A stretch of 55,655 bases of DNA, taken from contig NZ_MVHE01000034.1 of NCBI RefSeq assembly GCF_002086155.1, positions 1-55,655 of the forward strand, read 5' to 3'. This document shows, piece after piece, positions 24,698-33,440 of this stretch; the first letter of the stretch is position 1; every line of letters begins with the position of its first letter. Source of the stretch: Mycobacterium angelicum (GTDB lineage Bacteria; Actinomycetota; Actinomycetes; Mycobacteriales; Mycobacteriaceae). The notes below the pieces were generated by a model, which did not search any database, was not told the origin of the DNA, and saw nothing but the letters and a program-made list of their open reading frames with translations. The position numbers and the translations under genes are program-made.

Positions 24698-27600
24698 TCA
24701 TGTGCGGTTGGCAGTTATCGGTTTCCGTTGCGGCCACCAGCTTGCTTCGCGCAGTAGTGTGGCGATCGCGGGCACCGTGAGTGTGCGAACGACGAAGGTA
24801 TCGAGGAGTAGTCCGCAGCCGATGATGAATCCGGCTTGAATCATGATTGCGATTGAGCCGAACATGAGTCCGAACATGCTGGCGGCGAAGATGAGTCCTG
24901 CCGAGGTGATCACTGAGCCGGTGTTTGCGACGGTCCGCAGGACGCCGACACGGATGTTGTGGGCAGATTCTTCACGCAGTCGCGAGATGAGCAGCATGTT
25001 GTAATCGGCGCCGACCGCTACCAGGATTATGAACGCGAGCAGCGGTACGGGCCAGGCGATTTCATAGCCAAGACCGTATTGGAAGACTAGCGTCCCGAGT
25101 CCAAGCGCGGCGGCGTAGTTGAGCACGACCGTGCCCAGCAAGTACAGCGGGGCCACGAGGGCGCGCAGCAGCACAACCAGGATGATGCCGACGATGAGGA
25201 GGGTGGCGATGGCTAGTTGACGGAAGTCGCCGGACAGGAGGCGTTGGATGTCGGAGTTGACTGCGGGAAATCCTGCTATCGACACGCTGGCGTTTGCCAG
25301 GGAAGTGTTGGGCCGCGCGGCGTTTGCTACATCGGTGATCTTGTGGGCGAGGTTCATCGCTTCGCTGCTGTAAGGGTCATAACTGGACTCGATGGCGAAA
25401 CGTGCGGTCCTTCCGTCGGGAGACAGAAATTGCTTGGCGACGTCGGCGAATTGGCGGTTCTCGAAGGCGTCGGCGGGTAGGTAGAAGCCGGTGGCGTAGT
25501 CGGACCCGGCGCTGGCGCGCGCGGAATTCTGTAGTTGGGCCGCGATTTGACTCATACCGGACAGCATTTGGATGTTGCTATCGGCGAGGGTGTGTACGCC
25601 GGTGGCCAGAGCTTGTGCGCCGGAGGCCAGTCGACTGATGCCGCTTTGGAGGCGGCGGATGCTGCCAGCTAAGTCGGTGGGGTCGCCGAGGGCTCCGAAG
25701 GCTTTGTCTAGCGAGGTGACCGCATTTTGGACGTCGGTCAGCGTACCTGCGACGGTGCGGTCGCCGCCCGGCTGGTAGAGGTCGCTCAGGCTGGCAAGTT
25801 GGCTGAAAAACCCGTTGTTGCGTAGGGTCGCCAGGATCTGCACCTGGTCGCGGATCTGGGTGCATTCGGGTGTGGTGGCACACCACGGGGCGGTGTTGAG
25901 CGCACCGACGAGCTGGTCGATTGTCGCGATGGCGTTTTGGGCTTGTTCGGCTTGTGCCCGCAGCCCGGGCCCTGATCGGATGGCCTGGTCTACACCTGGC
26001 GCGGTGGCCGAAAGCTGTTGCATTAGAGGCCGTAACCGTTGAAGTTCCGCTCCCGAGGTTTGGGCTTGGGTGAGGATGGCGCTCAGCGGTGTCAAGGCCG
26101 TGCGCAAGGTGGTGTCAAGTTGTGCGAGACCACCGGCGAGTTGGTCGGCTCCGTTGGTGAGTTTCGCCAGATCGGCCTTGCGGGCGTCTCCGTCCGCGAC
26201 GGCGTCGGCCATCTTGTGGCCGATTTGGCCGTTTTGCCAGGACAGCTGGGCTTGGTCGAGCCGTGCTCCGGTCGGGCGGGTGACACCAAGAACTTTTGTG
26301 ACGCCCGGTAGTTGCGAGACCCGAGAAGCCATTTCATCCAGATCCGCGAGGCTTCGGCTGGTCCGCATATCGTTAGGCGATTCAACCACCATGAATTCGG
26401 TGATGACGATGTCTTTAGGAAAGTGCCTGTCCAGCAGGTGATACCCCTCGTTGCTGGCGGTGGTAGACGGCTGTCCTTTGCGGTCGTCGTAGCTGATCCG
26501 CATGGTCAGCGCGAGAGCCGCGAGGGCTAGCACGATGGCGAGGCTGGCGGCCAGCAGTGGAGCGGGTCGCCGGGCTACGGCCACCGCGATCCAGTTCCAA
26601 TAGCGACGGGTGCGGTCGGCTTTGGGTTCACCGATGCCCCGTTTGGCGGCCAGCGCCAGCACGGGGGGAAAGAGCGTCACCGTGGCCGCAACGCCGACGA
26701 AAACAGCGATAGCGCATGCGGGGCCCAAGGCGGCGAATACGCTCAGTTTCGCGAACACCATGGCCAGAAAGGCGAATGCTACGGTGGCGGCCGAGGCCAA
26801 GATGACCCGTCCGATGGTGGCGGTTGCATGGATCACGGCGGGACCGGCTGGGACGTCTTGCCTTCGCTGCTCGTGATATCGACTGATCAAGAACACCGAA
26901 TAATCGGTGCCGGCGCCTAGCAGGATCGCCATCATGAACGCGATGGTGAACTCTGATACCGGCATGCCCAGTTCACCGAGCGCCGATAGCACTCCACGCC
27001 CCACGGCGAGGCTTATGCCGATCACTAGGAGCGGCAGTAACGCTGTGAACACTGATCGATACACGATCAGCAGGATCACTGCGATCAGGCCTGCGGTCGC
27101 GATGGAGATAAAGACTAAATCTTTTTCAGCCGAGTTGATTTGGTCGCTGAACGTCGCTGGGGGACCTGTTACGCGAACGGTAGTGGTGGAGCCGCTGAAC
27201 TCCTCAGTGGCGATAGCGCGTACTGCTTGCACCGATTCCGCAGCGGCGGGATCGCCGAGCGTTCCCACAACTCCGACCGGCACGTACCAGGCTTTACGGT
27301 CCTGGCTGACCGCCTGGGCGGCGGTGACGGGGTCGGCTATCAAATCCTGCACTAGCCGCACGTGCTTGGAGTCGCTACGCAGCCGCGAAATCATCGTGTT
27401 ATAGCGCTGGCGTACCGGCGGAGTTAGCCCGGCTGGATCCTCCATCGCCACCAACAGCGTCGTCTTAGACCCCTGCTCGTTGAATGCCGCGCTCATGCGG
27501 TCCACTGTTTGAAATGACGGAACGTCACGCGGTATCAGATCTACCGACTGTTGTCTAACAACGGTTTCCAGTTGCGGAAAGATTAGCGCCAGGGCGCCAG

Positions 27601-27772
27601 CCGTGAAGATCCACACGGCGATAACCAGCGCCTTGTGTCGAATCGTGAAACCCGCCAGGGCTGCTAGCCGGTCACTGTAGGCACCCTCGCTGGCCGCGAC
27701 CTTTAGGGGTCGCTCTCGAACGGGCCGGTGCAAAGTGGCCGTGCCTGCAGAATCCCGCCCCTCGTTCGCCAT
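24698..27772 (-). CDS. MmpL family RND transporter
   Basis: This 1024-residue RND transporter of the mycobacterial MmpL family has two repeats, each with a periplasmic domain and a membrane domain. The proton-relay Asp-Tyr pairs are Asp290-Tyr291 (GAGTDYSVF) and Asp923-Tyr924 (GADYNMLL). Between TM7 and TM8 lies a long coiled-coil insert (about 500-750) with a Cys pair (C631 and C637, WCATTPEC), as in the MmpL4/5 subgroup. Those proteins pair with MmpS subunits and export siderophores, lipids or drugs; no mmpS lies nearby. I chose the ATG at 27772 (MANEGRD). It heads an operon with a thioesterase and a hydrolase. Confidence 0.92.
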   Translation of the reverse strand: MANEGRDSAGTATLHRPVRERPLKVAASEGAYSDRLAALAGFTIRHKALVIAVWIFTAGALALIFPQLETVVRQQSVDLIPRDVPSFQTVDRMSAAFNEQGSKTTLLVAMEDPAGLTPPVRQRYNTMISRLRSDSKHVRLVQDLIADPVTAAQAVSQDRKAWYVPVGVVGTLGDPAAAESVQAVRAIATEEFSGSTTTVRVTGPPATFSDQINSAEKDLVFISIATAGLIAVILLIVYRSVFTALLPLLVIGISLAVGRGVLSALGELGMPVSEFTIAFMMAILLGAGTDYSVFLISRYHEQRRQDVPAGPAVIHATATIGRVILASAATVAFAFLAMVFAKLSVFAALGPACAIAVFVGVAATVTLFPPVLALAAKRGIGEPKADRTRRYWNWIAVAVARRPAPLLAASLAIVLALAALALTMRISYDDRKGQPSTTASNEGYHLLDRHFPKDIVITEFMVVESPNDMRTSRSLADLDEMASRVSQLPGVTKVLGVTRPTGARLDQAQLSWQNGQIGHKMADAVADGDARKADLAKLTNGADQLAGGLAQLDTTLRTALTPLSAILTQAQTSGAELQRLRPLMQQLSATAPGVDQAIRSGPGLRAQAEQAQNAIATIDQLVGALNTAPWCATTPECTQIRDQVQILATLRNNGFFSQLASLSDLYQPGGDRTVAGTLTDVQNAVTSLDKAFGALGDPTDLAGSIRRLQSGISRLASGAQALATGVHTLADSNIQMLSGMSQIAAQLQNSARASAGSDYATGFYLPADAFENRQFADVAKQFLSPDGRTARFAIESSYDPYSSEAMNLAHKITDVANAARPNTSLANASVSIAGFPAVNSDIQRLLSGDFRQLAIATLLIVGIILVVLLRALVAPLYLLGTVVLNYAAALGLGTLVFQYGLGYEIAWPVPLLAFIILVAVGADYNMLLISRLREESAHNIRVGVLRTVANTGSVITSAGLIFAASMFGLMFGSIAIMIQAGFIIGCGLLLDTFVVRTLTVPAIATLLREASWWPQRKPITANRT

Positions 27773-28058
27773 TTCGCCCCCGCGACGTAAATTTGAGTAC
27801 CAACGGTATCGCACCGGTACTATCAGTACCCTTTTGTGTGCTCGCCGAAACCTCCGCCGTGACGCGTCGCTGCCGCACGCGCGAGCCCAGTAGAGACTCG
27901 CCGGCAATCACCGCGATCGCTGATTCGAGATGATCATTCGTGATTGACCGCGTCCAGTCCCGCACTAGGTGATCCATTTGCGCAGAATTAGTTTGGGCGT
28001 TCGGTGTCGCAGGCGTGATGAGGTCCCTGCGTAGTCTTCACGGGCCGCCCCGGGCAAA
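27773..28058. promoter_or_regulatory. mmpL upstream region with TetR-type operator
   Basis: A 286 bp gap upstream of mmpL. At 27805-27833, 33-61 bp before the start codon, lies a dyad sequence with GGTACT-ATC-AGTACC (27816-27830) and GTATCG-CAC-CGGTAC (27806-27820). It is near-identical, in inverted orientation, to the tetR upstream site at 28483-28511. The region reads as the promoter and leader of the mmpL operon under TetR control. Confidence 0.65.
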
Positions 28059-28301
28059 TCAAGGCCGAGAGATTTTGTTGGTCGGCTTATCGCGTGCATG
28101 GTCGTACATTTCCCGCTCCATGAGGTCGTTGTCCAGGTACGAGCACGAGCGCGGCGGGTAGTGGCGTGGGCGTACCGAGGTTTGGCCCGCCGCCGTTGTT
28201 CCATGCACCAGGCTGGTAACCGTGTGGGTGGCGACCGTGACACGGTGGACGGCGCGGGTCCACCACCATTGGGCCCTGCTCAGTGGAAGTTCTAGCCTCA
28301 T
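28059..28301 (-). CDS. small hypothetical protein
   Basis: This 80-residue ORF is preceded by an excellent ribosome-binding site (AGGAGGG, 7 bases before the ATG at 28301). The product is basic with a Trp cluster (QWWWTRAVHRVTVATHTV) and ends YLDNDLMEREMYDHARDK. There is no membrane segment or recognised domain, and it is not an MmpS protein. It lies upstream of mmpL on the same strand and divergent from tetR, so it may belong to the same regulated unit. Function unknown. Confidence 0.6.
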   Translation of the reverse strand: MRLELPLSRAQWWWTRAVHRVTVATHTVTSLVHGTTAAGQTSVRPRHYPPRSCSYLDNDLMEREMYDHARDKPTNKISRP

Positions 28302-28612
28302 TTCAGACCCTCCTGATTCGTTGTGACTTCCGGCGACGGCTTGTGGCGCACGTTGCGAAATTTCGTTCGACAAGCACGCGAACCAGCGAGCGCAGACGGC
28401 GCGGTGGAGCGACTGCACCACGCTCCATCGATAGGGTGCGTGATTACGATTCCTCCCTTCGTATGCGACGCGGTCTACCCGTAAGTGTACTAATAGTATC
28501 GCTGCGATACCAGCAGTATCGTCACGTACAGAGTGGCGGCGAGGCAAATCGACACACGCGTAGGTGCGTCATTTCTTAGGGATCACGCGCCCCCGGGGTT
28601 TACCGTGGCGAT
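28302..28612. promoter_or_regulatory. divergent promoter region of tetR and the 80-residue gene, with operator
   Basis: A 311 bp divergent gap. The operator at 28483-28511 contains the perfect dyad GTATCG-CTG-CGATAC (28496-28510) and an overlapping GTACT-AAT-AGTAT. A further half site AGTATCG occurs at 28514-28520. This suggests autoregulation by the adjacent TetR protein. Confidence 0.65.
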
Positions 28613-29305
28613 GTGGAGCGCGAAGCCGTTGAATTCCCGGCCGAAGACGATGACGACGTCGACCCGCGTCGACAGCGGTCGCGGACCCGGCTATTGGACG
28701 CGGCCACCAAACTTCTCAGCGCGGGCGGCATCGAAGCCGTCACGATCGACGCGGTCACCAAAGCCTCCAAGGTCGCGCGCACCACACTGTATCGACACTT
28801 CAGCAGCTCGACTCAGCTCCTTGCTGCCACGTTTGAGCGGCTGCTGCCACAGGTCACACCCCCGCCGGGGACTGGATCATTGCGGGACCAACTCATTGAG
28901 TTGCTCAGCCGGCAAGCCACGCTCTTCCAAGAGGCACCGCTGCAGGTGACCACCTTGGCCTGGGTGGCGCTGGGCCCCACACCGGACAGCACAGCGGACA
29001 ATTACGACCGTCATGCACTGCGAGCGCGGATCATCGATCACTACCGGCATCCGTTCGATGCCCTTCTGCAGAGTCCTGAGGCCCGTGGCGAACTCGATGA
29101 GTTCGACCTCGAGCTGATCCTGTGTCAGCTCGTGGGGCCTGTCGCCTTCGCTCGGCTGACCGGCCTGCGTGCCATCGATCATCAAGACTGCGCGCGCATT
29201 GTTGATGACTTCTTGGCTGCCCACACCGCCAAGCCGCCGGACCCACAAAGTAAGCCACATCCGCGAACCGCCGGGACACGGCCCCGCAAACGCGGCTCGG
29301 TCTAG
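28613..29305 (+). CDS. TetR family regulator (probable repressor of the mmpL operon)
   Basis: This 230-residue protein has an N-terminal TetR HTH (about 22-68: RLLDAATKLLSAGG through VARTTLYRHFSS) and a helical C-terminal ligand domain with a basic, proline-rich end. The start is GTG at 28613. Near-identical dyads occur upstream of this gene and of mmpL, so it probably represses both and responds to the exported compound. An acidic N-terminal tail (EDDDDVD) precedes the HTH. It is convergent with the P450 gene, 14 bp apart. Confidence 0.87.
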   Translation: MEREAVEFPAEDDDDVDPRRQRSRTRLLDAATKLLSAGGIEAVTIDAVTKASKVARTTLYRHFSSSTQLLAATFERLLPQVTPPPGTGSLRDQLIELLSRQATLFQEAPLQVTTLAWVALGPTPDSTADNYDRHALRARIIDHYRHPFDALLQSPEARGELDEFDLELILCQLVGPVAFARLTGLRAIDHQDCARIVDDFLAAHTAKPPDPQSKPHPRTAGTRPRKRGSV

Positions 29306-29319
29306 TCTTTGGGCAAAAT

Positions 29320-30513
29320 CTAGTCCGCAGACCACATGATCGGCAACGACAGATACCCCCGGATGGGTCCTGAACGCAGTCGCTGCGCGTGTACCAGGTC
29401 GACTTCCCAGTTGGGCACGCGGGCCAGCAGGGCGCGCAGCGCTATTCGGGCCTCCATCCGTGCTAACGACGCGCCGAGGCAGAAGTGGACGCCTCTGCCG
29501 AACGCCACTTGATGCTCGGGTTTGCGACCGATGTCGAATACGTCGGGATCGCGGAACACCCGCTCGTCGCGGTTAGCCGAGCCGAATAGCAACAGCACCG
29601 AATCACCGCTTGACATCGTGACTCCGTGTAGCGCGACGTCCCGGGTCAGGGTTCGTGAAAGTCCTTGCGCCGGTGAGTCGTATCGGAGCAGTTCCTCGAC
29701 TGCGGGACCGAGCAAGCTGTTGTCGGCTGCCATTCGGTGGCGGATGTGTCGATGGTTGGCCAGTATCACCGCCGCATTGCCGAGCAGATTGGAGGTGGTC
29801 TCGTGGCCGGCGATCAGCAGCAAGAGGCAAAACCCCAGGAGTTCATCGTCACTGAGGCGCTTCCCGTCGATCTCGGCGCACACCAATGCCGACATCAAAT
29901 CGCCGCGCGGTTGGCGGCGCCGTTCAGCGAGGAAGCCGGTGAAATACTCATAGATGCAGGCAGCCGCCGCCAGACCGTCGCCGGTCTCGCCGCGGGCCGG
30001 ATTGGACTGGACCATGGTATTGGACCACTGGCGGAACTGATCACGGTCCTCGCGGGGCACGCCCAGCAGATCGGCGATCACCATCGCCGGCAGCACGGCT
30101 GCGAACTCAGAGACAAAATCGGCCGAACCCGCCCCATGGTCAAGGCAATCCGACAAACGATCGGCCAGGTCCTCAATGCCGCTATTCAGCGCCGCAATCC
30201 GACGTGGGGTGAACGCCTTGCTCACCAGCGCGCGCAGCTGATCATGCCGCGGCGGATCCATCAAAATCATCATGGGAAGCAACGATTCGTGAAAAGTAGA
30301 GCCCGGCGGAGTCGGAAAAATTCCGTCCACCGACGAGTAGCTGTGATGATCAAGGAGCGCGCCGACGACATCCTCGTGCCGACTAAGGACCCACGTACAC
30401 GAATCGACCGCGCGATACACCGGGGCTTCGTCGCGCAGCTGACGGTAAATGGGATAGGGGTCGTTCTGGATGCCCGCATCAAAGGGGTCGTAGCGAAGCT
30501 GCACCGTCGACAT
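29320..30513 (-). CDS. cytochrome P450
   Basis: This 397-residue bacterial class I P450 has I-helix AGHETT (235-240), the ExxR pair Glu274-Arg277 and the heme loop FGRGVHFCLG (338-347) with the thiolate Cys345. It is soluble, with no membrane anchor. The ATG at 30513 follows AGGAGA. No ferredoxin gene is adjacent, so it must use a host redox partner. It is divergent from a TetR gene with a shared operator. Together with the hydrolase, thioesterase and MmpL it suggests hydroxylation and export of a lipophilic molecule; the substrate is unknown. Confidence 0.93.
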   Translation of the reverse strand: MSTVQLRYDPFDAGIQNDPYPIYRQLRDEAPVYRAVDSCTWVLSRHEDVVGALLDHHSYSSVDGIFPTPPGSTFHESLLPMMILMDPPRHDQLRALVSKAFTPRRIAALNSGIEDLADRLSDCLDHGAGSADFVSEFAAVLPAMVIADLLGVPREDRDQFRQWSNTMVQSNPARGETGDGLAAAACIYEYFTGFLAERRRQPRGDLMSALVCAEIDGKRLSDDELLGFCLLLLIAGHETTSNLLGNAAVILANHRHIRHRMAADNSLLGPAVEELLRYDSPAQGLSRTLTRDVALHGVTMSSGDSVLLLFGSANRDERVFRDPDVFDIGRKPEHQVAFGRGVHFCLGASLARMEARIALRALLARVPNWEVDLVHAQRLRSGPIRGYLSLPIMWSAD

Positions 30514-30542
30514 TTCATCTCCTGCCACATTGCAGAACATCA

Positions 30543-30563
30543 GTTTAGACTCAGAGTTTAAAC
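30543..30563. promoter_or_regulatory. TetR-type operator between P450 and tetR
   Basis: A 21 bp imperfect palindrome, GTTTAGACTC-A-GAGTTTAAAC, with one mismatched pair. It lies in the 65 bp gap between the divergent P450 and TetR starts, 30 bp from the P450 ATG and 16 bp from the tetR ATG. Confidence 0.7.
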
Positions 30564-30578
30564 CGAGGGGAGGGTTTC

Positions 30579-31160
30579 ATGCGGAAGATTCCCGCTCAGA
30601 TTGCCGACCGGTTGCCGGGCGCAGCCGAACTCTTTGCCGAGCGTGGACTCAACGACACCAAGATCGAGGACGTCGCTGCAGCCACAGGCATCGCCAAAGC
30701 CACGCTCTATTACTACTTCGCGGGCAAAGAAGAAATCCTGGCGTTCCTCCTTGAGGACACCCTGCAGCACGTCGCAGACGAGGTCACCACGATCGTCGAC
30801 GGAGAAGGCAGCGGCGCCGAACGTCTGCACGCCGTGATCAGCGCGCAATTGCGGGTGATGGCCCAGCGGCCCGCGGTCTGCCGTGCACTGATCGGAGAAC
30901 TCGGCCGTGCTGCCCGCATGCCCGTGATCGCCGACATGATCGGCACTGCCTACTTCGAACCTGTGGAGACGCTGCTTTGTGCGGGCGCTGCCGACGGTTC
31001 ACTCGTGGCCACCGACAACGCGAGGGCCGCCGCGGTCGCGCTCTTCGGCGCCGTCACCATCAGCGCGCTGACATACCTCGTCACCGCTGATGCGCTCGAA
31101 GAAGATTTAATCGCAGGAACTATTCATGACGTCCTATTTTTCGGCTTGCGCCCACGCTAG
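30579..31160 (+). CDS. TetR family regulator (probable P450 repressor)
   Basis: This 193-residue protein has a classic N-terminal TetR HTH (about 8-55: GAAELFAERGL through GIAKATLYYYFAGKEEIL) and an all-helical ligand domain. GGGGAGGG precedes the ATG. It is divergent from the P450 gene over a short shared region with a 21 bp dyad, the usual layout for local repression and ligand-triggered induction. It is unrelated in detail to the TetR gene at 28613, so the cargo carries two separate switches. Confidence 0.88.
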   Translation: MRKIPAQIADRLPGAAELFAERGLNDTKIEDVAAATGIAKATLYYYFAGKEEILAFLLEDTLQHVADEVTTIVDGEGSGAERLHAVISAQLRVMAQRPAVCRALIGELGRAARMPVIADMIGTAYFEPVETLLCAGAADGSLVATDNARAAAVALFGAVTISALTYLVTADALEEDLIAGTIHDVLFFGLRPR

Positions 31161-31491
31161 CTGTTCGCCGGGACCAATTTGGGACCGCACGTTATGAGCG
31201 ATCGTCAACGACCTCCGCGTCCCTGAACGTCTCCTACAGGAATGCCCCGCCATAAGACTGATGGTGACCTGCAGAAATGAGTTACGCTATTTACTGGACG
31301 TCAAGTGGGTTTCTTCTTAGTTTCGAACCGAGATGAACCTTCTGGACGGTTCCCTCGCCTGAAGGGGTGTCAAGGGCAAGGGTGCATCGACATCCTCGAT
31401 GCGTTGGCCGTCTTGTCGTTTGGCCGGTTGGCGGATGCCCCTAACCAGAATCAGTAATGCATTCTGCGCCAGCGGCTTTCAGCAGCTCATC
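31161..31491. other. 331 bp non-coding stretch
   Basis: No gene, tRNA or clear hairpin was found between the second tetR and the small minus-strand ORF. It may be a remnant junction between cargo blocks. Confidence 0.35.
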
Positions 31492-31842
31492 TCACGCTTC
31501 GTGAAGTCTGTCGAGAGCGCTCTTCAAGTCCAGAGCGGCGTCGGCCAATTGCGAGCGGGCTGCAGGATCGCCGTGTGAAGCAAGGCTCGCGGTCGCCGAT
31601 GTGAGCGCCCTAACGTGGCGCAAAACATCAACGGTGTAACGAGCGGTCCCCATCGCGGTGGCACCCCCAGGACGCTGGAGGTGGTCTCTCATGAGGCCCA
31701 GCCAATCATCGATCGCGTATCGATCGAAGTTGTACATCGCGTTGAGCACCCAGCGTTGCCACGCCGGTGGGCGTCGCGATGACGTCCGGAGCGGGACCGG
31801 AGGAGTAACCATGGTCGCAACTCTAAGACGCGGAACCGGCAT
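31492..31842 (-). CDS. hypothetical protein
   Basis: A 116-residue ORF with a basic N-terminus and a helical body (NFDRYAIDDWLGLMRDHLQ, then DVLRHVRALTSATASL). No domain was recognised. Starts at 31842 or 31812 are possible and neither has a strong RBS. The amphipathic helical composition looks protein-like, but expression is uncertain. Confidence 0.5.
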   Translation of the reverse strand: MPVPRLRVATMVTPPVPLRTSSRRPPAWQRWVLNAMYNFDRYAIDDWLGLMRDHLQRPGGATAMGTARYTVDVLRHVRALTSATASLASHGDPAARSQLADAALDLKSALDRLHEA

Positions 31843-32036
31843 TTCTCGACGGTCAAACGAAAGAATCCATCGGGCGACGAAAACGACTTTCGCCTGATGG
31901 GCAATGGTGAGGTTGGCCCTTCACCTACGGAAGAGTCACCGACACTGCCGCGGCAAGATGTCTGCGGGTCCGGTCCGTGTTAGTCATCCAGTGTTTCCGC
32001 AGGGCAATCGGGTCGGTCGATTCTATACTCGCCGCA

Positions 32037-32909
32037 ATGACGTTTGCGATCGCCGAGGTCCTCGCTGACGGGGCGGGACGCATCACCATGGTCGCTGACA
32101 CCAAGGTGACCGTGACCCATAACGAAGCACTAACTCGACAGATCTACACGGAATCGGCGTGCCTCAAGATCGTGATCGTCGATGACGACGTCGTGGTCGC
32201 CTTCGCCGGTGACACCCCCGAGTCCGCTCTCCAGCACGTGACAGGGCTCCGCGGCTTGTCCGCGGATGAGGTCCTGGACAGCCTCCGCCGGTACAGCGCC
32301 GACCACGACGAGGAGCTGAACGTCTCCAAGTCGTTCCTCATCGGCAAGCGGGCACCGGATCCGCAGCTATGGCGGATCACCCGGGGAACCGTGGAGGACA
32401 GCCGAACACTCCAGCGCCTTTGGATAGGCGAGCCGGCCGCGTTCAGGGCTTTCCAGCATCAGTACGAGCACGTTCTTCCGGGCGGGCCGCTGGAACGTCG
32501 ACTCGTCCACACTATGCAGATCATCGTGCTGTCCGAAGACATCCCCAGCGTCGGTGGCTACGCCACGCGGGTCAGCGGTGACGCGACGAATCCGTTCAGG
32601 TTCCACAGCGACCCCGCCGGAAGCGGGCCGTGGATGACAGAGGGCTTCATCGTGGAACAGAATGGTGAGCAAGTGCTGAAGATGCGCGTCCCGCCCGGCG
32701 GCGACCCATCGGAACTCCATCGGATCGGTGTGCCCGGTCGCGACGCCACCTTCGGCGCCATGGCGTACTTCATGCCCGAGATCAGCGCCGGATTGCTCTG
32801 GACCCACGCCGAGCCCTGGCGAAAGCCGATCAAGATCAGCGGCGTCCGCACCGCGGACGAACTGGTGCTGGCTGGGGAAAAGGACTACGGCCAGCTGCTC
32901 GAAGCGTGA
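32037..32909 (+). CDS. putative Ntn-hydrolase, proteasome-beta/HslV-like, with C-terminal extension
   Basis: This 290-residue protein begins MTFAIAEVLADG; removal of Met would expose Thr as N-terminal nucleophile. It continues with VADTKVT (Asp20 counting from Thr1), CLKIVIVDDDVVVAFAG (Lys43, then a FAGDT turn). This order matches the Thr1/Asp17/Lys33/G-rich pattern of HslV and proteasome beta subunits, with a short insertion. The last ~110 residues have no counterpart in HslV. There is no neighbouring ATPase. The ATG at 32037 was preferred because an upstream start (31977) would bury the Thr. The assignment is by pattern only. Confidence 0.5.
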   Translation: MTFAIAEVLADGAGRITMVADTKVTVTHNEALTRQIYTESACLKIVIVDDDVVVAFAGDTPESALQHVTGLRGLSADEVLDSLRRYSADHDEELNVSKSFLIGKRAPDPQLWRITRGTVEDSRTLQRLWIGEPAAFRAFQHQYEHVLPGGPLERRLVHTMQIIVLSEDIPSVGGYATRVSGDATNPFRFHSDPAGSGPWMTEGFIVEQNGEQVLKMRVPPGGDPSELHRIGVPGRDATFGAMAYFMPEISAGLLWTHAEPWRKPIKISGVRTADELVLAGEKDYGQLLEA

Positions 32910-33176
32910 AGGGGCACCAGGTCACGCAGCTGGGTGGTGATGCCGCGGGGGCGGCAAACACCTTCCGCCGCAACACCTTCGGATGCAGCTTGGACACAAG
33001 GTGACCAGCCACCATGACATCGACCGCCTCGGCGTCGCCAGCACCGCGGATGAATCGGTGTATCGGCCCGTTGCCACCACGCCTCCGGCTTGCGCAGGTC
33101 AATCTCTCCGGTCGTCGTTGTCGCGCTCAGTAGTGAAATGTACAAATCATGGTTCGGTGAGTGTACAGTTCACAGT
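32910..33176. promoter_or_regulatory. vapB upstream region with paired TGTACA sites
   Basis: TGTACA occurs at 33139-33144 and 33162-33167, 23 bp apart (about two helical turns) and just upstream of the antitoxin start. This spacing suits autoregulation by the VapBC complex. The rest of the gap shows no gene. Confidence 0.45.
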
Positions 33177-33437
33177 GTGGATGTATCCGTGACCGAGTTG
33201 CGCGCGCACCTCAGCGATTGGCTCGAACGAGCTCGGACTGGTGGTGAGATCATCATCACCGACCGCGGGATCCCGGTCGCGCGACTCGCTGCGCTCGACA
33301 GCGCAGGCACCTTGGCGCGTCTCACGGCCGAAGGCGTGATTGGCAGGGCCACCGCGCAGCGGCCCGTCGCTGCGGGCCGGTCCGGACCCCGACCGCGGCG
33401 GCCGGTGTCTGACCGCGTCAGCGACCAGCGGCGCTGA
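33177..33437 (+). CDS. VapB/Phd-type antitoxin
   Basis: This 86-residue antitoxin has the Phd/YefM fold at its N-terminus: VDVSVTELRAHLSDWLERA, then GGEIIITDRGIPVARL, the standard DNA-binding part. The C-terminal half is Arg/Pro-rich and disordered, as expected for toxin neutralisation. I chose the GTG at 33177 because it gives the usual N-terminus; the longer ORF would add 29 residues. The toxin gene follows after 3 bp. Confidence 0.85.
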   Translation: MDVSVTELRAHLSDWLERARTGGEIIITDRGIPVARLAALDSAGTLARLTAEGVIGRATAQRPVAAGRSGPRPRRPVSDRVSDQRR

Positions 33438-33440
33438 CCG

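Noticed and set aside
27773..28612. Possible mmpS gene beside mmpL
   Set aside because: No frame shows the single membrane helix and beta-rich MmpS domain; only the unrelated 80-residue ORF is present.
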